Assembly: GCF_018604545.1 (NCBI RefSeq)
Contig: NZ_CP075896.1
Location: forward strand, 3,720,001-3,784,000
Source of the DNA: Streptomyces koelreuteriae
GTDB lineage: Bacteria > Actinomycetota > Actinomycetes > Streptomycetales > Streptomycetaceae
Direction: 5' to 3'
DNA: 64,000 bases
The position numbers and the translations under genes are program-made. Under the pieces are notes generated by a model. The model did not search any database. It saw nothing but the letters and a program-made list of their open reading frames with translations, and had not been told where the DNA came from. This document shows, one piece after another, positions 23,198 through 31,235 of this stretch (positions within the stretch are counted from its first letter, which is position 1; the number at the start of each line of letters is the position of its first letter).

Positions 23198-24931
23198 ATG
23201 GGGGACCCTTCGGACTCGATGGAGATCGACGAGCCTGAGGAGAGCGGCCGGAGTGGTGCCGCCGACTCAGCTGTTGAGGACGGGTCGACGGTCCTGGTGG
23301 AGGTGCTCCCAGGGGTGGCTGTCGTCGCCGGTGAGGTTCCGCCGGAGTTGAAGCCCGATCTGATCGACTTCGGGATCGTGCCGGCTGCCGACCGCAAGCA
23401 GATCTCAGCGGTCCTCGCCTCGATCGGGAACGCGGCGACCGTGGTCGGCAATCTCGGAAACGCGTTCGCCAGCGTGCAGGGGCTCTACAGGATCGGCGAC
23501 ACGGCGCAGGCTCTGCTGAGGAGCGGAGCGACGCTCGCTGTCAAGGACGGCGCAAACCTCGGGACGGTGATGGTGCCTGGCCGCATCCTGCACGCGGCCC
23601 GCTTCTACCCCGTCAATGCGGTGAGCAAGGCGCAGACCGCGGCCTCGGTCGGGCCGGCGCTGGCCATGGTCGCCCTGCAGATGATGCTGAGTGAGGTCTC
23701 GGGGCTCGTCAGAACCAACCTCGCGGTGACGAGTCAGGTTCTCACCACCATCCGCAAGGATCAGTGGGCCGAACTGACGGGGCTCGTCGCCGCCATCGAT
23801 CGCGCGGTCGACCAGGCGCGAGAGATCGAATCAGTCCCGACGTCCTTGTGGGAGGACGTCGCGGGCAGTGGAGCGCTGCTGCAGAAGCAGCTCGAGCTCT
23901 ACCGGGGGAACGTCGGCGACCACGTCAAGCAGATCGGTCGGGCCGACGCGCGCAGTCACCGCGAGTATCTGCAGACGAACGCCGAGGCGATCGCCTTCGA
24001 CGCCTACGCCCTCCTGTCCTCTCTCAAGGCATGGACCGGGTATCACGCGCTCCGTGCCGCGAGGGCGAGAGCCGCTGGACTCGATGACCCCGCCGAGGCG
24101 CAGTACGCCGAGGTCATCGCGCGTGACACCCGCGCGGAGTTCGACTCCGCTCTCGCCGAGGCGACGAGCCTTGTCGACTCGCTGACGCGGGAGTTGCGGA
24201 TCATCGCCGAGCTCCCCGGACCCGACGCATGGCCGCTGCCGGGCAAGCGGAAGGACGTGAAGGCAGCCCGCGAATCCTCGGCCCGTCTTCTGGAGGCGGT
24301 CGAGCCTCTTGCCGATGCTCTCCATCCACCGGCCCCTCCGCTCGAGGCCCCGGACGTCGTCTGCGCACCCGAATCGCTGGATCTCGAGCCGCACCTTCGC
24401 ATCCTGCGATGGCTCCTCGATGACGGTGAGACCCTCCGTGTCCTCGGTTTCCCCGACCAGCTCGATGCCCTCGGTCCCGTTTCCGCGATCCTCGGCGGAG
24501 CGAAGGAGAAGTTGGCGGCGGCGAGGGACAAGGCTGCGGCACGGACACTGGTCGCCGTCACGGATCGCCGCATCATCACGGCCCGGACGAACGCGTTCCT
24601 CGAGCAGGCCGAGATCCGTCAGGTCATCCCGATCGACCACGTGCGATACGTCCGAGCAACGACCACGCAGGACAGAAGCGCGCGCTTGGCGATCGACCTC
24701 ATCACCCGCGACGAGAACATCCGGTGGCTCTTCCAGGCTGACATGGAGAACGCTCACGTGGACGCGCTCGCCGCCGTGCTTGCCGAGTCGATGGCGATCC
24801 CGGACGTCGAACGCGACGAGCTTCTGCGCCGGCGTCACGCCTCCATCGAGGCGGGCAGGACGGGCGAGAGTACGGGCACGAGGTCTACCGAACCGACTGC
24901 ATCCGAGGCCACGACCTGCGATGCCGAGTAG
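23198..24931 (+). CDS. unknown protein, 577 aa, with C-terminal PH-like segment
   Basis: The family is not recognised. The N-terminal 45 residues are acidic. Residues about 60-190 are Ala/Gly-rich and weakly hydrophobic with helix-forming stretches (ASIGNAATVVGNLGNAFASV, VGPALAMVALQMML). The centre (about 200-400) is predicted helical and charged. Residues about 455-545 (ARTLVAVTDRRIITARTN, then VIPIDHVRYVRATT and RWLFQADMENAHVDAL) resemble bacterial PH/YokE-like domains. No enzyme motif is seen. GGGGAGGAG eight bases upstream fixes the ATG. It is monocistronic, in the variable region beside the integrated element, and may be imported. Confidence 0.7.
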   Translation: MGDPSDSMEIDEPEESGRSGAADSAVEDGSTVLVEVLPGVAVVAGEVPPELKPDLIDFGIVPAADRKQISAVLASIGNAATVVGNLGNAFASVQGLYRIGDTAQALLRSGATLAVKDGANLGTVMVPGRILHAARFYPVNAVSKAQTAASVGPALAMVALQMMLSEVSGLVRTNLAVTSQVLTTIRKDQWAELTGLVAAIDRAVDQAREIESVPTSLWEDVAGSGALLQKQLELYRGNVGDHVKQIGRADARSHREYLQTNAEAIAFDAYALLSSLKAWTGYHALRAARARAAGLDDPAEAQYAEVIARDTRAEFDSALAEATSLVDSLTRELRIIAELPGPDAWPLPGKRKDVKAARESSARLLEAVEPLADALHPPAPPLEAPDVVCAPESLDLEPHLRILRWLLDDGETLRVLGFPDQLDALGPVSAILGGAKEKLAAARDKAAARTLVAVTDRRIITARTNAFLEQAEIRQVIPIDHVRYVRATTTQDRSARLAIDLITRDENIRWLFQADMENAHVDALAAVLAESMAIPDVERDELLRRRHASIEAGRTGESTGTRSTEPTASEATTCDAE

Positions 24932-25212
24932 GTACGGACCGATCGCGGGCCCGGCAGTCCCGGACTGGGGTTCGGGAACTGCGGGCCAGCGGGGCCACCG
25001 GGCGGCTGAGTGGAGCTTGCGAGACGGACGCCCTGGCAGCGCCCGAGAAACGGCGGCGAGACCCACGGATGCGGGACGCGCTGCTGACCGCCTGTGAGTA
25101 CCAAACTCTTCGCCAGGGGCGTCCTCGGCATAGGCGACGGCCACCGCATCCTGGTCTCGCAGCGCCTCTGACGTCGTTGTGTGACCCGCCCGGGCGCGGC
25201 ACACCTCGGTAG
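24932..25212. other. intergenic gap between convergent genes
   Basis: No convincing gene was found. Short frames on both strands have poor support. An A/D-rich frame near 25080-25180 on the minus strand might be a gene remnant. Confidence 0.3.
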
Positions 25213-25653
25213 TCAGCCGCCGTCGACAGACACCTCCGCCCACACCGTCTTGCCCACCGGCCGACGAGGTACCACCCCCCACCGCACGGCCAGGGCATCC
25301 ACCAGGAGCAGCCCCCGGCCGGACTCGCCCTCGGGGCAGGACGAGGGTGGGGCGGTGGGCGGGCGCTTCGCGGAGGCTGCGTCCGCGACCTCGATGCACA
25401 CCAGGCCGGCGGCCGCGTCGAGGGTGAGCCGGAGGGTGAAGTCGCGTCCGGGGATCCGGCCGTGCTGTACGGCGTTCGCGGCGAGTTCGCCGACGACGAG
25501 GGCGAGCGTGAAGGACGCGTCGGACGCCGGCGGGTAGCCCCACTCCTTCATACGCCTCACCGCCAGACGCCGGGCCAGCCGCGCGCCTCGCGTTGAGGAG
25601 ACGAACTGGGCTGTGAATGAACGGAGTTCTGGGGTGGTCGTTCCGGTCGGCAC
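25213..25653 (-). CDS. ATP-binding protein, anti-sigma-like HATPase
   Basis: This is a 146-residue GHKL-type ATPase of the SpoIIAB/RsbW-like family that is abundant in streptomycetes. It has an N box VVGELAANAVQHG (about 55-67), G1 EVADAASAKRP and G2 GESGRGLLLVDALAVRWG. It probably acts as a serine kinase or anti-sigma/anti-anti-sigma partner. It is transcribed divergently from an XRE-DUF5753/DUF397 pair, the usual regulatory trio. The GTG at 25653 is the simplest start. Confidence 0.85.
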   Translation of the reverse strand: MPTGTTTPELRSFTAQFVSSTRGARLARRLAVRRMKEWGYPPASDASFTLALVVGELAANAVQHGRIPGRDFTLRLTLDAAAGLVCIEVADAASAKRPPTAPPSSCPEGESGRGLLLVDALAVRWGVVPRRPVGKTVWAEVSVDGG

Positions 25654-25802
25654 GGGCGGGTCCGTCCTTGTCTGTCGAGCGCGGGGCGCCTTCGTGGCGT
25701 ACGTGAGTCATCACGTTCCGTGTTCAAGGGTCGCCCGGTCGCCCTACGCTCGACAGGTGACACAGCCTTACTTTTCACCCCGTAAGGAACGGAAGTGATG
25801 TT

Positions 25803-26750
25803 TTGGCCAACGGAATTGACCCCCGTGCGTCGATGGCCGCGCTCTTCGGCGTACGGGTACGCAGGCTCCGTACGGCGGCCGGGCTGACCCAGGCCGAGCT
25901 GGGAGGCAGGGCGCATGTGGTGAGCACGCGGATCACGCAGATCGAGCGGGCGTCCGGAGCGAAGCCGACGCTGGAGCTGGCGCGTGCGCTGGACGCGGCT
26001 CTCGGTGCGGATGATCTGCTGGTCGAGTTGTGGCCGTTCGTGTACCGCGAGGCGTTTCCGGACTGGTCGCGGAAGTTCATGGAGTACTCGGCCCGGGCGG
26101 TGGTCATCAGGCAGTACGCGGCTCATGTGGTGCCTGGTCTGTTGCAGACAGAGGACTACGCGCGGGCGGTACTGAGAGTCGGTCGGACGCTCGGCAGCGA
26201 GGAGCAGTTGGAAGAGCGCGTCGCCCTTCGTATGGGACGACAGGAGCGCCTCGGAACAAGCGATCGCCCCGAGTTGTGGGTGGTCCTCGACGAGGCTGTG
26301 CTCCGGCGCCCCGTCGGTGGCCAGGTGGTGATGCGGGAGCAGTTGGCGCGACTGCTCACGGCCAGAACAGAACCTCACATCACCGTGCAGGTACTGCCGT
26401 TCGACCAGGGCGAGCACGAGGTCATGGGTGGCTCGCTCACAGTTCTCACCATGCCGGACGGCTCGGAGATCGCCTACACGGAAGGCGCGCACTACGGCCA
26501 ACTCATCGAGGATCCGGACGAGGTCAGGGGATTCGCGCTGACTTACGATCGGCTGCGGGCGGCAGCTCTGCCGCCGCTCATGTCGCTCGACATGATCCGA
26601 TCCGTGATGGAGGACAACCACCGTGGAGCGAACGTCCCGTCTCGATCTGAACGGCGCCGTCTGGCGCAAGAGCAGCTACAGCAATCAGGAGGGGGGCGAC
26701 TGCGTGGAGGTGGCCGACGGGTTCCGAAGGGCCGTCGTCCCGGTTCGTGA
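25803..26750 (+). CDS. XRE-family regulator with DUF5753 domain
   Basis: This is a 315-residue regulator. The N-terminal HTH (about 15-65) reads VRRLRTAAGLTQAELGGRAHVVSTRITQIERA. Residues 85-270 are the DUF5753 ligand-binding or partner domain (AHVVPGLLQTEDYARAVL, then ITVQVLPFDQGEHEVMGGS). The start is a TTG eight bases after GGAAG. Homologues normally end around SLDMIRSVMED. Here the frame continues about 40 residues as a basic, Arg/Gly-rich tail that overlaps the DUF397 gene by 128 bases in another frame. The natural stop was probably lost. Confidence 0.85.
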   Translation: MANGIDPRASMAALFGVRVRRLRTAAGLTQAELGGRAHVVSTRITQIERASGAKPTLELARALDAALGADDLLVELWPFVYREAFPDWSRKFMEYSARAVVIRQYAAHVVPGLLQTEDYARAVLRVGRTLGSEEQLEERVALRMGRQERLGTSDRPELWVVLDEAVLRRPVGGQVVMREQLARLLTARTEPHITVQVLPFDQGEHEVMGGSLTVLTMPDGSEIAYTEGAHYGQLIEDPDEVRGFALTYDRLRAAALPPLMSLDMIRSVMEDNHRGANVPSRSERRRLAQEQLQQSGGGRLRGGGRRVPKGRRPGS

Positions 26751-26844
26751 CAGCAAGGTGCCGTACGGTCCGGCGCTGTGCTTCGAAGCCGGCTCCTGGA
26801 GCGCCTTCATAGGCGAGTTGAAGGCCGGGCGCGACCGTTCCTGA
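26623..26844 (+). CDS. DUF397 domain protein, 73 aa
   Basis: This small partner of XRE-DUF5753 regulators has the family pattern VWRKSSYSNQEGGDCVEVAD, then VPVRDSKVPYGPALCFEAGSWSAFIGELK. The GTG start follows GGAGG by nine bases. The family acts with the upstream regulator in developmental and antibiotic control. Its 5' third lies inside the extended 3' end of the XRE gene in a different frame. Confidence 0.9.
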   Translation: MERTSRLDLNGAVWRKSSYSNQEGGDCVEVADGFRRAVVPVRDSKVPYGPALCFEAGSWSAFIGELKAGRDRS

Positions 26845-27127
26845 GGCAGCCGGATTCCGGTCGTCGTCCGCCTTCCGGGCTCACCGGGCCCTTGTTCGCG
26901 AGGGTCCGGCGGGCCGCTGACCTCCTGAAAGAACCGGGGGAAAGAACTACCCACCCACCCTCCCTCCCTGGCCAGTTGGCCTGCGTCACCCGTCCGGGTG
27001 ACCGGCTTGCGGGTGCGGGATGTGGGCCGTTACGTTCGCCGCGACAACCTCACACAGACGACGGCCCCCGGCCGGGACTGGCATCCCGATCGAGGGCCTG
27101 ACCGATCAGGAAGCGAACCTCTTCCCG
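26845..27127. other. intergenic gap before winged-helix gene
   Basis: No gene was recognised in this 283-bp gap. It probably holds the promoter of the following gene. An upstream in-frame extension of that gene to 27020 is possible but unlike the family. Confidence 0.35.
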
Positions 27128-28039
27128 ATGGCTGAGCCGCAGTCTAACGCGCGCCTGCGCGCCGACGCCGGAGCAACGACCTCCGGCGTGATCCACGTAC
27201 GCACCCGGCTGACCGCCGACTTCACCGTGATCTCCAATGCCCTCGCGCAGCGACGCGGCAGCGCGGTCACGGTCGGTGTCGCGGCGTACATCTCCTCCCT
27301 GCCCGACGGCTCCCCCGTGAGCATCGCCGCCCTGTGCCGGCACTTCAGCGAGGGCGAGATCCTCATCTCGCGGGCGCTGCGGGAGCTGGAGGAGGCCGGT
27401 TACCTGGAGCGTCGCCGTGAGCGGACGTCCGGCGGGCAGGTGCGTACGCGGACGTACTTCTACGACGTGCCCGGCGGGGCCGTCGGCGACGGACCGCCCG
27501 AGCCGCCGAAGCCGTCCCGGGCCCGGAAGCATGCCGCCGCGGCTGCGCCTACGGAAGAAGCGGTGGCGGCCGCACCCGTACCGGCGAAGGCGAAGGCGAA
27601 GGCAGAGGCAGAGGCAGAGGCAGAGGCAGCAGCGGCACCGATTCCGCTCGCCGACGCCGACCCCCGAGCCGTCGCCGTACTCACCGCCCTGCGCCGAGTC
27701 GACCCCCGCCTCATCCTGTCCGCGCAGGAAACCGCCCGCCTCGCCCCGGCCGTCACCCGGTGGCTCGCGGCAGGCCTCCTGCCCACGCAGATCACGGATC
27801 ACCTCACCGCACGGCTCCCGGAGCACTTCCTGACGCGTCCGGTCGGCGTCCTCGCCTACCGGCTCAAGGAGACTCCCCTGCCGGTACCGACCAGGGGCGC
27901 CGAACCGCCCGTACGTCCGGCGGTCGTGCCCATGCGGAACTGCGACGGCTGCGACCGGGGATTCCGTGCGGCGGAAGCCGGCCGTTGCCGGGACTGCCGC
28001 AATCGCCCGGCCGAGGGCCGTCTCCGTGCGGCCGGCTGA
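27128..28039 (+). CDS. winged-helix protein with C-terminal zinc ribbon
   Basis: This 303-residue protein is of a type frequent in Streptomyces. Residues about 20-110 form a winged helix (TRLTADFTVISNALAQRRGSA, then FSEGEILISRALRELEEAGYLERRRERT). A low-complexity Lys/Ala/Glu linker follows (about 150-185, encoded by GAGGCA and AAGGCG repeats), then a helical domain. A zinc-ribbon-like CDGCDRGF...CRDCR closes the protein. It is probably a DNA-binding regulator; its target is unknown. The start at 27128 is inferred from homologous proteins beginning at this motif, and no good ribosome site is visible. Confidence 0.72.
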   Translation: MAEPQSNARLRADAGATTSGVIHVRTRLTADFTVISNALAQRRGSAVTVGVAAYISSLPDGSPVSIAALCRHFSEGEILISRALRELEEAGYLERRRERTSGGQVRTRTYFYDVPGGAVGDGPPEPPKPSRARKHAAAAAPTEEAVAAAPVPAKAKAKAEAEAEAEAAAAPIPLADADPRAVAVLTALRRVDPRLILSAQETARLAPAVTRWLAAGLLPTQITDHLTARLPEHFLTRPVGVLAYRLKETPLPVPTRGAEPPVRPAVVPMRNCDGCDRGFRAAEAGRCRDCRNRPAEGRLRAAG

Positions 28040-28214
28040 GCCGGTGCGCGGATCCGGGTCGTAGTCGTTCCGCTCCCGCAGGACTGCCTGCATCTGCCAA
28101 CTACCCTCCCTCCCCGACCACTTCGATCATGTGCGGTCGCGAACACGTTGTAGGGTGATCGTTATCTGCTCATGCGTGGGCAGATCGCAACGCCACAACG
28201 AGGGGAAACTGAAA

Positions 28215-28781
28215 GTGAATCTGCGTCGCACAGCGCCTTCGCGGCAGTCGGCCGTGGGCAGGAAGTTCATGTCGGTCGCGCTGGTCGGTGCCGCCGTCGT
28301 CGGGGCGTCCGTGCTGTCCGTCTCACCGGCGGCCGCGCTGAGCTGGAAGTGCAGCGAGAGCTCGAAGACCATCGACGACGCGGGGTACACCGGTCCCTGG
28401 GGCGACAACTGGGACTTCACCGTCAAGAACTGTGTGGCCCGGTCCGGCAGTTATGTCTATGCCAAGGCCAAGGTGAGCTGGGACGCTCCGCCGTGGTACT
28501 CCGGGACCGATCTGTCGGAGACCTTCGACAGCGCCGGGTTCCGGCTGTACCTCAAGCACGCCGACGCGGGCGCGGACACCGTCCTGCTGAAGAAGGACTT
28601 CGGCATCCGGTCCAAGCTGGCCGCCATGGACGGCAGCGGGAACGGTTCGTGGACGTCTTCCACGATCAAGAAGAAGGTCGGCGGCAAGAGCGCCTACGCC
28701 GACGGGGCCCTGCGTCTCAACTGGGACGAGGACGGCAAGGACGTCATTCACTACGGCTTCAAGGCGAGCCGCTCGGTCTGA
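28215..28781 (+). CDS. secreted protein of unknown function, 188 aa
   Basis: The GTG start follows GAGGGG by nine bases. An N-terminal Sec signal peptide (basic RRTAPSRQSAVGRK, hydrophobic VALVGAAVVGASVL, cleavage after SPAAA) precedes a mature part of about 145 residues. Two Cys (WKCSE and VKNCVARS) may form a disulfide. The remainder is rich in Lys, Ser, Trp and Tyr with no recognised domain. A TAGGGT box lies about 60 bases upstream, so the mRNA has a normal leader. Confidence 0.72.
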   Translation: MNLRRTAPSRQSAVGRKFMSVALVGAAVVGASVLSVSPAAALSWKCSESSKTIDDAGYTGPWGDNWDFTVKNCVARSGSYVYAKAKVSWDAPPWYSGTDLSETFDSAGFRLYLKHADAGADTVLLKKDFGIRSKLAAMDGSGNGSWTSSTIKKKVGGKSAYADGALRLNWDEDGKDVIHYGFKASRSV

Positions 28782-28859
28782 CCGTCTGACCCTCTGACCC
28801 GCCGTGTCTGTGCCGAGTTCTTCCATGGGGAGGGCTCGGCGCAGCCCCCGGTGCAGCCT

Positions 28860-29201
28860 CTACGTGAGCGCCCCGGCCAGCGTTCCCGCCAAGGTGAGCG
28901 TGAGGAAGACCGCTCCCCAGGCCATCCCCCGCCGTATGCAGCGGTACTTGGCCCAGACGGTGTGGGGCCTCGCGGCCAGGCCGAGGAGGACCAGGGACGG
29001 GGCGCAGGCCGCGCAGCCTGCCCAGACCAGGAGCTGGGGGATCACGGCGTACTGGGTGGGTGCGATGACGCCGGCGGCGATCGCGCCGAGCAGTGCGGTC
29101 AGGGCCGCGCCGAGGGTCGCCAGGGTCAGTTCGGCTCTGCTGTCGGCCTTCACGAGGTCCTCGCGGGCCTCGGTGCGGAGCTCGCCTCTGTGTGTGGTCA
29201 T
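28860..29201 (-). CDS. small integral membrane protein, PycTM-like
   Basis: This is a 113-residue protein with three to four short hydrophobic segments. The first half (TEAREDLVKADSRAELTLATLGAALTALLG) resembles the start of Pycsar-effector/PycTM membrane proteins, which usually open with a polar helix carrying Asp and Lys before the first membrane helix. No nucleotide cyclase gene is nearby, so a defence role is only a possibility. The ATG follows GAGGGGG. It converges with the secreted-protein gene and precedes the permease operon. Confidence 0.6.
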   Translation of the reverse strand: MTTHRGELRTEAREDLVKADSRAELTLATLGAALTALLGAIAAGVIAPTQYAVIPQLLVWAGCAACAPSLVLLGLAARPHTVWAKYRCIRRGMAWGAVFLTLTLAGTLAGALT

Positions 29202-29265
29202 GCGTCCCCCTCGCTGATCAGCGGGATTCACGAGTACCCGGAAATGGGGCTTTCAGTACGCCGGT

Positions 29266-29979
29266 TCAGGTGTTCCACGTTTCGTCGTAGGGGTCGTGCG
29301 GGGTGGGGACCGGCTTGGCGCGGGTGACCTCGAGGTACGGGACGGGGCCGTTGTTGACCGGGTCCTTGGTGCGGCGCGGGGTGTAGCGGCCGGTGATCTC
29401 CAGCCAGGTGTCCGGGCTCAGGACCGGGGGGATGTCGCCGGTCAGGGCGATCTTGACCGGCTGGGCGTCCGCCGCACAGCAGTTGAGGCCCATGCGGACC
29501 AGGTAGGGGGTACCGGCGCGGTCCAGTGTGACGAAGCCGGTGATCTTCAGTTCGCGGTCGCGGAGGGAGCGGCCGTCGTCGTAGACCGCTCGGCCCGCGT
29601 AGTCGGCGACGCCCAGGCGGAGGGGGCCGTCGGCCGGGAGGTCCGCGAAGCCGAACGGCTTCTGGAGGGCCGTGCCGGTGTGGGACGCGCTGTAGGAGCC
29701 CAGGGCCGGCGGGGCGACCAGGATCAGGGCCAGGACCGGGAGCGTGAGGAGCCAGGTGACGCGGGGTTCGTGGTGGTGCTGGTGATCGTGGGCCTGGGCC
29801 CTGCCTCGGCGGTCGTACCAGAGCGTTGCCGCCGCCGTCGCGATCAGTACCGCGCCCGCCAGCAGGACCAGGGGGCGCAGGCCCTCCTTGACGTAGCGCA
29901 GGTAGAGGTCGGTCATGCCGGAGTGCAGGAGCGTGGCGCCCAGGAGGAAGAGGAGGGCGCTCTGGGCCAGGCGGTTCAC
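29266..29979 (-). CDS. TIGR03943-family permease subunit
   Basis: This 237-residue membrane protein has two or three N-terminal helices (about 5-50 and 75-95) with a His-rich cytoplasmic linker (AHDHQHHHEP). An exterior domain carries the family signature MGLNCCAADA, ending WLEITGRY. It pairs with PF03773 permeases; the Bacillus pair YcgQ/YcgR belongs to the zinc (Zur) regulon, which suggests a metal-related function here. Its GTG overlaps the permease stop (GTGA), so the two are translationally coupled. Confidence 0.88.
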   Translation of the reverse strand: MNRLAQSALLFLLGATLLHSGMTDLYLRYVKEGLRPLVLLAGAVLIATAAATLWYDRRGRAQAHDHQHHHEPRVTWLLTLPVLALILVAPPALGSYSASHTGTALQKPFGFADLPADGPLRLGVADYAGRAVYDDGRSLRDRELKITGFVTLDRAGTPYLVRMGLNCCAADAQPVKIALTGDIPPVLSPDTWLEITGRYTPRRTKDPVNNGPVPYLEVTRAKPVPTPHDPYDETWNT

Positions 29980-31088
29980 AGCAGGACCGTTCCTGTCAGG
30001 GCCGACACGATGACGGCCAGGGCGAAGGTCGCGGGCGCGAAGCGCAGGGCGAAGGCGCGGCCGAAGGTGCCCACCTGCATCGCGAACAGCTTCAGGTCGA
30101 TCATGGGACCGACGACGAGGAACGTCAGGCGGGCCGTCAGTGAGAACTGGGTCAGGGACGCCGCCACGAACGCGTCCGCCTCCGAGCAGATGGAGAGCAG
30201 GACGGCCAGCGCCGCGAGGAACAGGACCGACCACACGGGGTGTCCGGCCGCCACGCCCAGCCATTCCGCCGGCACCACCGCCTTCAGCGTCGCGGCGGCC
30301 ATCGCGCCGATCACCAGGTAGCCGCCGGCGTGCGTCACGTCGTGGCGCACCGAGCCCCAGAACGCGGCCCCCTTGCTCTGGCCCTCGTACGACGCCCTGG
30401 CCGGGGGGCGCAGCCAGTCCGTGCGGCCGAGGCGGTGCCAGAGCCAGCCCATCGCGCAGGCCACCAGCAGGCTCGCGACGAAACGGGCCAGGACCATCTC
30501 CGGGTCGCCGGGGAAGGCCACGGCCGTCGCCGTCAGGACGATCGGGTTGATGGCGGGCGCGGAGAGGAGGAACGCCAGCGCCGCCGCGGGGGTGACGCCT
30601 CTGCGCACCAGCGCTCCGGCGACCGGCACCGAGGCGCATTCGCAGCCCGGCAGCACCGCGCCCGCCGCGCTCGCGACCGGGACCGCGAGGACGGGGCGTT
30701 TCGGCAGGGCCCGGGCGAAGAACGACGGCGGTACGAACACCGCGATCGCCGCCGACAGCAGCACGCCGAGCACCAGGAACGGCAGCGCCTGGACCATGAC
30801 CGCCACGAAGACCGTCATCCAGCTCTGCATCACGGGCGCGGCCAGGGCCCCGCGGATCGGGTCCTGGAACATCACCGCCGTGACCAGCAGAAGGGTCAGC
30901 AGGAGGGCGGGATTGAGGTGTCTGCCCTCGTCCGAGGCGCTGCCGTCTTTCCGGTCGGCCCCGGCTTCCCGGCCTTCCCGGCCTTTCCGGCCTCGGGTCG
31001 CCTTGAGGTCCCCGTGCTCGCCGCTCTCCCTCGGGACGGTCTTCGTGGTGGCCACGGGCCCGGTACCTCCGGTGGTGCGCATGGGCAT
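29976..31088 (-). CDS. PF03773 permease
   Basis: This 370-residue membrane permease has a charged N-terminal 60 residues and about eight hydrophobic helices. It contains the family motif PGCECASVPVAGALVRRGVTPAAALAFLLSAPAINPIV and a second half ending GPMIDLKLFAMQVG. The ATG at 31088 lies six bases after GGGGAGG. It forms a two-gene operon with the TIGR03943 subunit and is likely a two-protein transporter, possibly for a metal or metal complex (inference from the Zur-regulated Bacillus pair). It is divergent from the two-RCK membrane protein. Confidence 0.88.
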   Translation of the reverse strand: MPMRTTGGTGPVATTKTVPRESGEHGDLKATRGRKGREGREAGADRKDGSASDEGRHLNPALLLTLLLVTAVMFQDPIRGALAAPVMQSWMTVFVAVMVQALPFLVLGVLLSAAIAVFVPPSFFARALPKRPVLAVPVASAAGAVLPGCECASVPVAGALVRRGVTPAAALAFLLSAPAINPIVLTATAVAFPGDPEMVLARFVASLLVACAMGWLWHRLGRTDWLRPPARASYEGQSKGAAFWGSVRHDVTHAGGYLVIGAMAAATLKAVVPAEWLGVAAGHPVWSVLFLAALAVLLSICSEADAFVAASLTQFSLTARLTFLVVGPMIDLKLFAMQVGTFGRAFALRFAPATFALAVIVSALTGTVLL

Positions 31089-31235
31089 GCCTTGCCTCCC
31101 CTTCGGTACGGACGGACGGGCCCGGGTGTTCACGCACCTCGGTTCCCTTCTGGAACCAGCCGTCCCGGTGAGGCAGTCTTCTCCCTTGTGGGGAGCGTTC
31201 CGAATCAAGGTCAGCCAGGTGAACCGGCCACACAC

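Noticed and set aside
30240..31235. Upstream extension of the two-RCK frame
   Set aside because: It is antisense to the permease gene and lacks family similarity.
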